From NCBI GenBank assembly GCA_023419055.1, contig JAEZYO010000520.1, positions 1 to 5,092 on the forward strand: a stretch of 5,092 nucleotides of DNA. Reading direction: 5' to 3'. This DNA is from Pseudomonadota bacterium. GTDB taxonomy: Bacteria; Myxococcota; Polyangia; Polyangiales; Polyangiaceae. Shown here piece by piece: positions 1 to 5,092 of the stretch (the stretch's first letter is position 1; each line of letters opens with the position of its first letter). A program made the position numbers and the translations under genes. Below the pieces are notes generated by a model, which searched no databases, was not told the origin of the DNA, and saw only the letters and a list, made by a program, of their open reading frames with translations.

Positions 1-139
1 CGACGAGCGCCTTTCCGAGGCCGAGGACGGCCGCAGACAGACCCACCGCGACGAGGGCGAGAATCACCGCGTACTCGACGGCCACCCCACCGCGGTCATC
101 ACCGCGGAAGTCGTGCTCGACGTTCGAGTTCTGGCGCAT
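1..139 (-). CDS. Flp/type IVb pilin, 3' end beyond window
   Basis: Small pilin subunit of the Flp (Tad-type) family. These prepilins are cut by a prepilin peptidase, inserted in the inner membrane and assembled into adhesive pili. Forty-six codons are visible before the left edge cuts the gene; family members are usually about 50-70 residues, so most of it is here. The leader is hydrophilic (residues 1-17), followed by the family processing pattern G/xxxxEY: Gly17, then Gly18-Val-Ala-Val-Glu22-Tyr23, with Glu at mature position +5. A hydrophobic helix covers residues 24-46 (AVILALVAVGLSAAVLGLGK). The start is well fixed: the in-frame codons just upstream read TAA GGA TGC ATG, so ATG at 139 is the first start after a stop. 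An AAGGA lies just before it. The gene is divergent from the hydrolase at 281. No tad assembly genes are visible; they may lie to the left. Identification rests on the cleavage motif and helix. A TadE-like minor pilin is the main alternative. Confidence 0.78.
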   Translation of the reverse strand, partial: MRQNSNVEHDFRGDDRGGVAVEYAVILALVAVGLSAAVLGLGKALV

Positions 140-142
140 GCA

Positions 143-147
143 TCCTT
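143..147 (-). promoter_or_regulatory. Ribosome binding site of the pilin gene
   Basis: AAGGA on the minus strand ends three bases before the pilin ATG at 139. The spacing is shorter than usual, but this is the only good purine-rich match, and an in-frame TAA at 148-146 excludes earlier starts. Confidence 0.5.
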
Positions 148-236
148 ATCGGGCGCGCGCCGAAAACGTTGCCGGCGGAGGTCGAAATCGTTCCCGGATC
201 AGCGGCCGGGCGGCGTGGCGAAGGCGCTCTCGCGGC

Positions 237-252
237 GATTTCCCGGGGAATC
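237..252. promoter_or_regulatory. 16-bp near-palindrome, possible operator
   Basis: GATTTCCCGGGGAATC is a 16-base inverted repeat in which seven of eight base pairs are complementary; the exception is the T/G pair at 241/248. It lies in the 141-bp divergent spacer between the pilin and hydrolase genes, ending 28 bases before the hydrolase ATG. A second TTCCCGG half-site-like copy is at 191-197. The symmetry and location fit a binding site for a dimeric regulator, but no family is recognised, and a GC-rich palindrome could arise by chance. No convincing -35/-10 or -24/-12 promoter elements were seen on either strand of this spacer. Confidence 0.25.
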
Positions 253-280
253 CGTCCGCGACGGGCGGCGTTTCCGAACC

Positions 281-1357
281 ATGACGGCTGAGCCGGAAGA
301 CCTCCCGGACCGTTTCGCTGGTCTCTTGCTCGGCACCGCCCTCGGGGACGCTCTCGGGCTTCCCTTCGAAGGAGCCTCCGGCTCGGCCATCGCTCGACGT
401 GCCCCGAGCATCGACCGCTTCTCTCTCGTGGGGCGACGCGGCTTCGTGTCGGACGACACTGAGCAGAGCGCCCTCATCGCGCATTGTCTGCTGCAACACC
501 CGGGCGATCTCGACGCGGCCCGGCGGACGTTCGAAAGCTCGCTGCTCGGTTGGTTCTTGCGCCTGCCGTGGGGCATCGGGCTCGGAACCCTGGTTGCTTG
601 TGCGAGGCTCGGGCTCGGTTTCGAGCGGTCCGGGTCGAGGTCGGCGGGGAACGGCGCCGCGATGCGCTCGGCGATCGTGGGCGCCTTCTTTTACGACGAC
701 CCCGCGGAGCGCCGTCGCTGGTCCGACGGTTTTTCGCAAGTGACGCACGCGGAGCGCCGCGCGGTCGAGGGAGCGCGCTACGTGGCGGAGCTCGCGGCCC
801 TGTGCACGCGAGCGCGTCCGGACAACGACCGAGATCGCCTGGTGTGCGAGGCGGCGGCGGTCGTGGACGAGAGCTCGCTCCGCGCCGCCATTTTCGCCGC
901 TCGCCGTCTCGCCGCCGAGGCTCGCGACATCCGGACGGCGACGCGCGAGCTCGGGTGCAGCGGATTCGTCGTGCACAGCGTGGGGCTCGCGACCTTCTGC
1001 TTTCTTTCCGCGGGAGGGAGCGCGCTCGACGCCTTTTCACAGGTGATCCGCGCAGGCGGTGACACCGACTCGAACGCGGCGATCGTCGGTGCCTGGACCG
1101 GCGCGCTCCACGGCGAGCGGGCGCTACCGTCGACCCTTCTCCTTTCGTTGCACGACACCGACTGGCTTTCGTCTCCCCGCCGTCCGACATTCGCGGGACC
1201 GACGCACCTGCGAGCGCTCGCGGAGGGGCTCGTTGCGGCGAGACGCGGCAAAACGCTCGATTGCGGCGAATTCAATCGCCTGGGTGCGTTCGTCCGGAAT
1301 CTGTTGCTCCTTCCGATCGTGCTTCTCGCTGCGCTGCGCACCGCCGTGAAGCGCTAG
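281..1357 (+). CDS. ADP-ribosylglycohydrolase family protein (DraG/ARH fold)
   Basis: Predicted hydrolase of 358 residues that removes ADP-ribose from a protein, nucleic acid or small-molecule target using a two-metal (Mg or Mn) centre. The family motifs occur in order: the N-terminal GTALGDALGLPFEG (residues 18-31); the metal-binding SDDTEQS (57-63, Asp58, Asp59, Thr60); GNGAAMR (123-129); a TH motif (THAERRA) shortly after; GFVVHSVG, typical of the helix before the active site; and GGDTDSNAAIVGAWTG with Asp261 and Asp263 completing the metal site. The enzyme is therefore probably active. An oddity is the C-terminal 22 residues (337-358), with a hydrophobic core LLLLPIVLLAAL bounded by Arg/Lys, which may attach it to a membrane. 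ATG 281 was chosen because the domain starts about 10 residues later. The frame is open back to GTG 113, but that extension would overlap the pilin gene, is Arg-rich and matches nothing in the family. No strong ribosome binding site is seen. No partner ADP-ribosyltransferase is in the window, so the substrate is unknown; calling it DraG itself would be unjustified. Confidence 0.9.
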   Translation: MTAEPEDLPDRFAGLLLGTALGDALGLPFEGASGSAIARRAPSIDRFSLVGRRGFVSDDTEQSALIAHCLLQHPGDLDAARRTFESSLLGWFLRLPWGIGLGTLVACARLGLGFERSGSRSAGNGAAMRSAIVGAFFYDDPAERRRWSDGFSQVTHAERRAVEGARYVAELAALCTRARPDNDRDRLVCEAAAVVDESSLRAAIFAARRLAAEARDIRTATRELGCSGFVVHSVGLATFCFLSAGGSALDAFSQVIRAGGDTDSNAAIVGAWTGALHGERALPSTLLLSLHDTDWLSSPRRPTFAGPTHLRALAEGLVAARRGKTLDCGEFNRLGAFVRNLLLLPIVLLAALRTAVKR

Positions 1358-1368
1358 TCCCGGCGCTA
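1350..1368. repeat. Short repeat/hairpin between convergent stops
   Basis: The hydrolase and PEGA genes end 12 bp apart. Across this gap lies a direct repeat of GCGCTA (1351-1356 and 1363-1368), which also allows a five-base-pair stem, AGCGC (1350-1354) with GCGCT (1363-1367), and an eight-base loop. It could act as a weak bidirectional terminator, but no T-tract follows on either strand and the stem is short, so it is not called a terminator. Confidence 0.25.
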
Positions 1369-1369
1369 C

Positions 1370-2530
1370 TCAGAACTTCATTCCGAGCTGCACTCCGCGC
1401 CCGCTCTCGAAGGCCCACGGAGCCAGGACCAGCCGACCGCTGCGCTCGCTCTTCTTCTCCTCCGCGGGCCAGAGGAAATACGTCGCGACGGTGGCGACCC
1501 CGAAGGCGCCCGCAGCGATGAAGGAACCGGTAGCTCGGTGGCGCGCGGTGTCCATCGCGTCGAGCGCTTCGCGAAGATCGGTGCACGCCTTGGGTGGCTC
1601 GCCGCTAGGCGGACGGCATTGCGACGAGCTTCCGGTGAGGCTCGGGTCGCCGGACTGAGCCAGCTGCGATTGCAGCGTCTTCACGTCGTTCTCCTTGCCG
1701 TTCGCCTGCAAGGTGAAGGCGAGCCCCACGCCCGCGGCTGCGGCGGTCAGAGCGGCGCCGCCGATGAGAACGATGGTGCGGGCTTCGACGCCGGACCCGG
1801 CTCGAGCTCGTTCTGGCGGGGCATTTTCCGCGTTGCTGGGCGCGAGCGCCACCGTGCCAGCGGTGGAAGGTGCGGGAGAACCTGGGGTCGTTCCGGCGCG
1901 TTCGAGGCGAATGATCCGCACGTCTCCGACCTTGACGTCCACGGTCTGAACCGGCCCCTCGCGGCCTTCGGCGACGACATAGAGGTGGTGAGTCCCTGGC
2001 GCGAGCCAGAGTTCGTCACGCAGGGCGAAGGTGCCGAGCGACTCCCCGTCCACGAAGACCTCCGCGGGGCCACCCGCCACCAAAATTTTGGCGCGGCCGA
2101 GGTGGCGATGACACTCGTCGAGTTGCTCTTCCGCGTCCGAGCGATTCGACGCGCGGTCGTCTTCGGCGTTCTTGAGCACGTACTCCCAGTGCTCCGCCGC
2201 CTCCTGGTAGCGGCCGAGCTTCATTTCGACCTCGGCGAGGCTGGACGCGATGGCCACGTGCTGGCGCAGCCGCCAGGCCTCGGTGAACGCCACGCGAGCC
2301 GCCTCGAGGTGCCCGTTGCGGTAGGCGTTCACGCCGGTTCGCATGAGCTCCTTCACTCGTTGCGCGGTTTCCTCCGAGCTCTGGCCGTTCGCCGCTTCTT
2401 GCGGAGGCGCGGCGCTGACCGGAGTCGCCGCGGCGATACCGGCGGCGACCGTGATCAGGTTCAAGATCCCGACCAGGCGTCCGAGCGCCGACCGTGGGCG
2501 CCGTTTTCGAGTTTCGAGCGTGCGTGTCAT
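1370..2530 (-). CDS. Exported TPR-PEGA domain protein with two membrane segments
   Basis: A 386-residue envelope protein of unknown exact role. The N-terminus is Arg/Lys-rich, then has a hydrophobic stretch (about 19-36) ending in PVSA/APP, a plausible signal peptidase site after residue 40. Residues about 56-124 form two TPR-like helix pairs (patterns such as AYRNGHLEAARVAF and KLGRYQEAAEHW), likely for protein contacts. Residues about 149-210 fit a PEGA domain: VFVDGESLG, then LAPGTHHLYVVAEGREG and a final beta strand. A Pro/Ala/Thr-rich linker leads to a hydrophobic helix (252-274), a polar loop with Cys305 and Cys316, and a second helix (about 334-354) ending near a Trp-Pro. The C-terminus (GRLVLAPWAFESGRGVQLG and three more residues, ending in Phe) looks beta-like. 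Its ATG overlaps the TGA of the 169-residue gene by four bases, so it is the last gene of the kinase operon. PEGA domains are often linked to Ser/Thr kinases; here the domain is on a separate polypeptide. Topology of the inter-helix loop is uncertain. Confidence 0.85.
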   Translation of the reverse strand: MTRTLETRKRRPRSALGRLVGILNLITVAAGIAAATPVSAAPPQEAANGQSSEETAQRVKELMRTGVNAYRNGHLEAARVAFTEAWRLRQHVAIASSLAEVEMKLGRYQEAAEHWEYVLKNAEDDRASNRSDAEEQLDECHRHLGRAKILVAGGPAEVFVDGESLGTFALRDELWLAPGTHHLYVVAEGREGPVQTVDVKVGDVRIIRLERAGTTPGSPAPSTAGTVALAPSNAENAPPERARAGSGVEARTIVLIGGAALTAAAAGVGLAFTLQANGKENDVKTLQSQLAQSGDPSLTGSSSQCRPPSGEPPKACTDLREALDAMDTARHRATGSFIAAGAFGVATVATYFLWPAEEKKSERSGRLVLAPWAFESGRGVQLGMKF

Positions 2531-3036
2531 CTTTGGATGCCCTGGGCTGCAGCGAGCACGGCCGCGAGCGCGAGCAGCGCCGCGGCGGTGAAGCCTACTC
2601 TCCTTCGTATCATTCGGAGGCGGGCTCGGTGTCGCGTCTCGAACGAGACGTCTTCGAGCGCGAAGTCGAAGGAGTCGGGGGCCGGACCCGCCGCCGGGCC
2701 CAACTCGGCCAGATAAGCGGTCGCTTCGGGGTTTGCCGGCGGTGCCGACGAGCTCGGTGGACGAGTGTCCAGGAAGCGCTCCGGATCCACGCGCTTGAGC
2801 TTCACCGCGCTCAGCGCCTTTCTCAACTCGGGTGGGATCCGGTGCGCGGCGAAGCGGGTCGGATCGAAATGGTCTTCGTCATCGTCTTCGAGCCGGCCGA
2901 CCGCTGGCAGGCGATCGACCAGGGTGTCGTCTGCTTCGAGGCCGCGCGGCAGCGGCTTGGGCGGCCCGGTCTTGACGGTCGTGTCGGACGACAAGGAGCT
3001 CGGCTCGACGTCCCCCGGGGAGGTCTTACGGCTCAT
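2527..3036 (-). CDS. Tail-anchored membrane protein of unknown family
   Basis: A 169-residue protein I do not recognise. Residues 1-125 look mostly disordered: Ser/Thr-rich at 14-23, Pro-rich at 25-30, then a strongly acidic patch EDDDEDHFD (50-58), a short helix-prone basic segment around 70-82 (PELRKALSAVKLKR) and another Pro/Ala region. Residues 136-146 are very Arg-rich and are followed by a single hydrophobic helix (about 147-165, VGFTAAALLALAAVLAAAQ) that ends four residues before the stop. By the positive-inside rule the N-terminal part should be cytoplasmic, facing the kinase domain of its neighbour. The start ATG shares bases with the kinase TGA (ATGA), and its own TGA overlaps the start of the PEGA gene in the same way; this fixes both ends and argues strongly that it is real. 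A role as substrate, adaptor or regulator of the kinase is inference from context only. Confidence 0.82.
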   Translation of the reverse strand: MSRKTSPGDVEPSSLSSDTTVKTGPPKPLPRGLEADDTLVDRLPAVGRLEDDDEDHFDPTRFAAHRIPPELRKALSAVKLKRVDPERFLDTRPPSSSAPPANPEATAYLAELGPAAGPAPDSFDFALEDVSFETRHRARLRMIRRRVGFTAAALLALAAVLAAAQGIQR

Positions 3037-4874
3037 GGGGAACTCTTTCGGGAACCTTGCTTCTTGAAGTCTTCTTCGAGCATCTCGAGGCGCTCTTCCA
3101 TCTTGTCCTTGGTGCTCGGACGAGCGCTCGACACCAACTTCGGAGCCGATGAGACAGGGCGCGGAGCCGGCGCGGTCTTGTGCACCGTGACTTTGGGGGA
3201 CGCGCTCTGCTGGGGCGCCGGGACCGCTGGTTCTGCGCTCGGGGCGGGCTCGGTGACCAGGTCGGTCGGGGGCGGGGGAGGCGGGGGCAAGAGGGCCGGT
3301 GCGGGCGACATCACGGACTCGACCACTACGGCGGAGGGCGCGGCCAGCGCCTCTTGGCTCGACTTCTTCACGAGCGTGAGGATCAGAAAGGTTCCGCCGC
3401 CGAACAGGAGTGGCCCGGCCACGCCTGCGACGATCAGTGCCCGTTTCAAGCTCCCGCTCGCGGGTCGGCCTCGCGAGCCTGCGTCGCCCGGCGCCCCCGA
3501 GACGTGAGAGGCCACGGCGGAGACGCTGCTCGGGGTGATGGCGCGCTCGGTCCAGGCGTTCGCGCCAGCCGGGGCGCTCGGGATCGAGGGCGGGGGACCC
3601 TGGTGCGCGGGGCTCACGCCGCGAACGGGGCTCTCCCCGCTGCCGAGCGGGAGGGTCTCCTTCAGGCGCGAAGACCGCGCCGGATGGGCGAGCGTGCCAG
3701 CTTTGGGCTGGGAAGGCGCGTACGCGACGGGCACCGGTCGTGGCGGCGAAACCGGCTCGGTGATGAGCTGCACGTGGAGCGGCGCTTCTCCCGGGCGCGC
3801 GGAGTGAACGGCGGACGCGCCTCCGAAGAAGGGCGAGTGCGTGAAGGCCTCGGTGGCGGTCCCAGCGGCGGTCGGAGGAGCCACGGCCGAGAATTCGCGC
3901 TGTTCGGGCGCCGGCAGCCGCGCCTCGCTCGCGTGGACGCCGGGGAGGGAAGGGCGCGAGAGGTCCCGACAGTACGAGGGGCGACCGGCCGCGTGGGCCT
4001 CGCCGAGGAAGCGTTCTAGGCTGTGCCGAAGCGCTTCGGCCACGTCCTTCATCGAATCGAAGCGCTGATCCGGAGACTTTGCCATGCAGCGATCCACGAC
4101 GCGCCCGGTGTGCGCGGGGATCGAGGAATCCAGCTGGTGCAAGGGGGTCACGTCCTCGTGCACCACGAAGGGGATCACGCTGTAGATGTTCTGGAGCGTC
4201 GCTCCCTTGGCCGCCGCGGCCCGACGGATGTAGTGCACGCCGGAGAGCACCTCGTAGAGCATGGCGCCCAGCGAATAGATGTCGGTGTGGCGCGTCAGGT
4301 TGCGCGCCTGCAGTTGCTCCGGGCTCATGTAGAACACCGTGCCGAGCACGATGTCTTGCTGGGTCGTCCAGGCAGCGTCCACGATCTTGGCGATGCCGAA
4401 ATCGAGGACTTTGGGGCGGTTGTCCTTCACGACGAAGACGTTGCCGGGCTTCAGATCGCGGTGAATGGCGCCGGCGTCGTGCGCCGCCTGGAGCGCGTCG
4501 GCGATCGAGGCGAAGACCGTGAGCGCCTCCTGAATTTCGAGCTTCTTCTCTTCGCGGACGATGTCGTAGAGCGAACGCCCCTGAAGGAGCTCCATCACGA
4601 TGTAGAGCAGGCCCTCGTCGGTCATGCCCGCATCGATCACTTCCACGATGTTCGGGTGCTTGAGGCGGCTCAAGAACTGCGCCTCGGCCTGGCCGCGCCG
4701 CAGCATGTCCCGCGTCACGCCGCCGGAGCGGTGCACGATCTTGATCGCCACGTTGCGGCCCATGAACGCGTCGAACCCGTGATAGACCCACGCGTGCCCG
4801 CCCCGGCCGAGCAGAGCCTTCACCTCGTACTTGAGGAAGCGGCTTCCGATCTTGAGCGGCCCGTCTTCCGTCAT
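3033..4874 (-). CDS. Transmembrane Hanks-type Ser/Thr protein kinase
   Basis: A 613-residue kinase that transfers phosphate from ATP to Ser/Thr of proteins. All catalytic elements are present: glycine loop GRGGHAWV (23-30, third Gly replaced by Ala28), VAIK Lys45, helix-C Glu64, catalytic loop HRDLKPGN (138-145, Asp140; an RD kinase), DFG (158-160), an activation segment with Thr170/Thr171 and GT at 178-179, SPE (184-186) in place of APE, and Asp198 in DIYSLG. The catalytic domain ends near residue 290. The usual GxxPF motif after the F helix is not recognisable (SGVHYIRR instead). Residues about 295-475 are a Pro/Ala/Ser-rich linker. One membrane helix (479-501) follows, flanked by Lys/Arg. 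The outer part, about 110 residues, has no PASTA or PEGA domain: it is Pro/Ala-rich with seven consecutive prolines (530-536), and a charged helix-prone stretch, KDKMEERLEMLEEDFKK (590-606), is near the end. The start ATG overlaps the upstream TGA and has a good GAGGGG before it. Activation by autophosphorylation is typical of RD kinases; the stimulus is unknown. Confidence 0.95.
   Translation of the reverse strand: MTEDGPLKIGSRFLKYEVKALLGRGGHAWVYHGFDAFMGRNVAIKIVHRSGGVTRDMLRRGQAEAQFLSRLKHPNIVEVIDAGMTDEGLLYIVMELLQGRSLYDIVREEKKLEIQEALTVFASIADALQAAHDAGAIHRDLKPGNVFVVKDNRPKVLDFGIAKIVDAAWTTQQDIVLGTVFYMSPEQLQARNLTRHTDIYSLGAMLYEVLSGVHYIRRAAAAKGATLQNIYSVIPFVVHEDVTPLHQLDSSIPAHTGRVVDRCMAKSPDQRFDSMKDVAEALRHSLERFLGEAHAAGRPSYCRDLSRPSLPGVHASEARLPAPEQREFSAVAPPTAAGTATEAFTHSPFFGGASAVHSARPGEAPLHVQLITEPVSPPRPVPVAYAPSQPKAGTLAHPARSSRLKETLPLGSGESPVRGVSPAHQGPPPSIPSAPAGANAWTERAITPSSVSAVASHVSGAPGDAGSRGRPASGSLKRALIVAGVAGPLLFGGGTFLILTLVKKSSQEALAAPSAVVVESVMSPAPALLPPPPPPPTDLVTEPAPSAEPAVPAPQQSASPKVTVHKTAPAPRPVSSAPKLVSSARPSTKDKMEERLEMLEEDFKKQGSRKSSP
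3268..3295 (+). other. G-quadruplex-type G-run cluster
   Basis: Four runs of three or more G on the plus strand (3268-3272, 3274-3278, 3283-3287, 3293-3295) with loops of one, four and five bases fit the common G3+N1-7 pattern. It lies on the template strand of the kinase gene, where the coding strand encodes the seven-proline run. It may simply be a by-product of CCC/CCG proline codons in a GC-rich genome. Confidence 0.35.
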
Positions 4875-5092
4875 GTACCCCTCGATAGAAGCTCTGCGAC
4901 GATGCTCGCAGTGACGACGCCGGTGAGGACGAAGACGAGGATCACGAGCAGCGCGGCACGGCTCAACCTGCGCGGCCGCGGAGCTCCGGCCGAGGGCGAC
5001 ACCGCGGCATCCCGCCGCGTGCCAGCGTGCGGCGCGGCGTTCGACTCGGGCGCGACCACGGCCCGCCGAGGCCTCGGGCTCTCCGCCGGAGG
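4871..5092 (-). CDS. C-terminal part of a tail-anchored protein, 5' end beyond window
   Basis: The last 73 codons of a gene whose reading frame stays open to the right edge. An in-frame GTG at 5059 could start a 62-residue protein, but it has no clear ribosome binding site and the upstream codons continue the same Pro/Ala/Arg-rich composition, so a longer protein entering from outside is more likely. The visible part is a low-complexity linker (RRAVVAPESNAAPHAGTRRD onwards), then a basic PRPRRLSR, one strong hydrophobic helix (about 24 residues, AALLVILVFVLTGVVTASIV) and a short tail AELLSRGT. This is the same layout as the 169-residue protein on the other side of the kinase: cytoplasmic tail, Arg cluster, membrane helix, few residues outside. 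Its TGA (4873-4871) overlaps the kinase ATG by four bases, placing it upstream in the same transcript. No family is recognised; any globular domain would be outside the window. Confidence 0.75.
   Translation of the reverse strand, partial: PPAESPRPRRAVVAPESNAAPHAGTRRDAAVSPSAGAPRPRRLSRAALLVILVFVLTGVVTASIVAELLSRGT
4878..4883 (-). promoter_or_regulatory. Ribosome binding site of the kinase gene
   Basis: GAGGGG on the minus strand ends three bases before the kinase ATG, with its GAGG core five bases away. It sits inside the last codons of the upstream gene and supports the 4874 start, in addition to the ATGA overlap. Confidence 0.6.

Larger units (their letters stand above)
1370..5092 (-). other. 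Four-gene membrane kinase operon (continues to the right)
   Basis: Four minus-strand genes are joined without any intergenic DNA. The plus-strand sequence TCAT, read as ATGA on the coding strand, occurs at 4871-4874, 3033-3036 and 2527-2530, giving the same four-base stop/start overlap each time. This indicates a single transcript with probable translational coupling. The promoter must lie to the right of the window; none was seen inside. The operon ends at 1370, 12 bp from the convergent hydrolase gene. Confidence 0.85.

Noticed and set aside
152..161. GGCGCGCGCC perfect 10-bp palindrome in the divergent spacer
   Set aside because: It is a simple alternating GC run, expected by chance in such a GC-rich genome.
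113..280. N-terminal extension of the hydrolase reading frame from GTG 113
   Set aside because: It would overlap the pilin start on the other strand, is Arg/Ser-rich, matches no part of the family, and the domain begins just after the ATG at 281.
140..280. Sigma-70 or sigma-54 promoter elements in the divergent spacer
   Set aside because: TTGCCG at 169-174 and a few other partial matches had no partner element at a suitable distance.
146..1341. Several minus-strand open frames opposite the hydrolase
   Set aside because: They are Arg-rich shadows of a gene with all its family motifs, and have no motif of their own.
1350..1368. Intrinsic terminator between the convergent genes
   Set aside because: The stem is only five base pairs and there is no T-run on either side; listed only as a repeat.
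1538..2716. Long plus-strand open frame (392 codons) opposite the PEGA and 169-residue genes
   Set aside because: Its translation is Arg/Gly/Ala-rich with no domain or signal, and it lies antisense to genes with recognisable domains and coupled starts; it is a GC-rich shadow.
2494..4019. Two plus-strand open frames opposite the kinase C-terminus and the 169-residue gene
   Set aside because: No domains, glycine/arginine-rich translations, and antisense to well-supported genes.
3037..4791. Upstream extension of the 169-residue gene's frame through the kinase gene
   Set aside because: The extension is Arg/Pro-rich low-quality sequence in another frame of a clear kinase. The ATGA overlap at 3036 gives a better start.

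Overview
The window is GC-rich, and its codon third positions are strongly G/C. The gene content points to a delta-proteobacterial predator of the myxobacterial type (Polyangia or Myxococcia): a Hanks-type Ser/Thr kinase with one membrane segment and a Pro/Ala-rich tail, and a TPR-PEGA protein with the two-helix layout I associate with myxobacterial paralogues. The taxonomic call is inference from gene style, not from a marker gene.

Layout. Positions 1-139 (minus) hold most of a Flp/type IVb pilin gene that runs off the left edge. A 141-bp divergent spacer (140-280) separates it from a plus-strand ADP-ribosylglycohydrolase (281-1357) that keeps every family metal-binding motif. That gene converges, with only 12 bp between stops, on a minus-strand block that fills the rest of the window. 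In transcription order the block is: the C-terminal part of an unknown tail-anchored protein (4871-5092, partial), a transmembrane Ser/Thr protein kinase (3033-4874), a 169-residue tail-anchored protein of unknown family (2527-3036), and an exported TPR-PEGA protein (1370-2530). No gene-free stretch exceeds 300 bases.

The minus-strand genes look like one operon. All three junctions are the same 4-base ATGA overlap, where the start of the next gene shares bases with the stop of the previous one, so translation is probably coupled. All four products carry predicted membrane segments or an export signal. The simplest reading is a membrane-bound phosphosignalling unit: the kinase has its catalytic domain in the cytoplasm and a Pro-rich segment outside, two small proteins display cytoplasmic tails at the membrane next to it, and the PEGA protein sits in the envelope. 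Who phosphorylates whom is not visible in the sequence.

Nothing mobile was seen: no insertion sequence, CRISPR array, tRNA or rRNA. The best candidate for something undescribed is the kinase operon with its two orphan tail-anchored proteins. The pilin and hydrolase genes look like ordinary housekeeping or accessory genes with small oddities.
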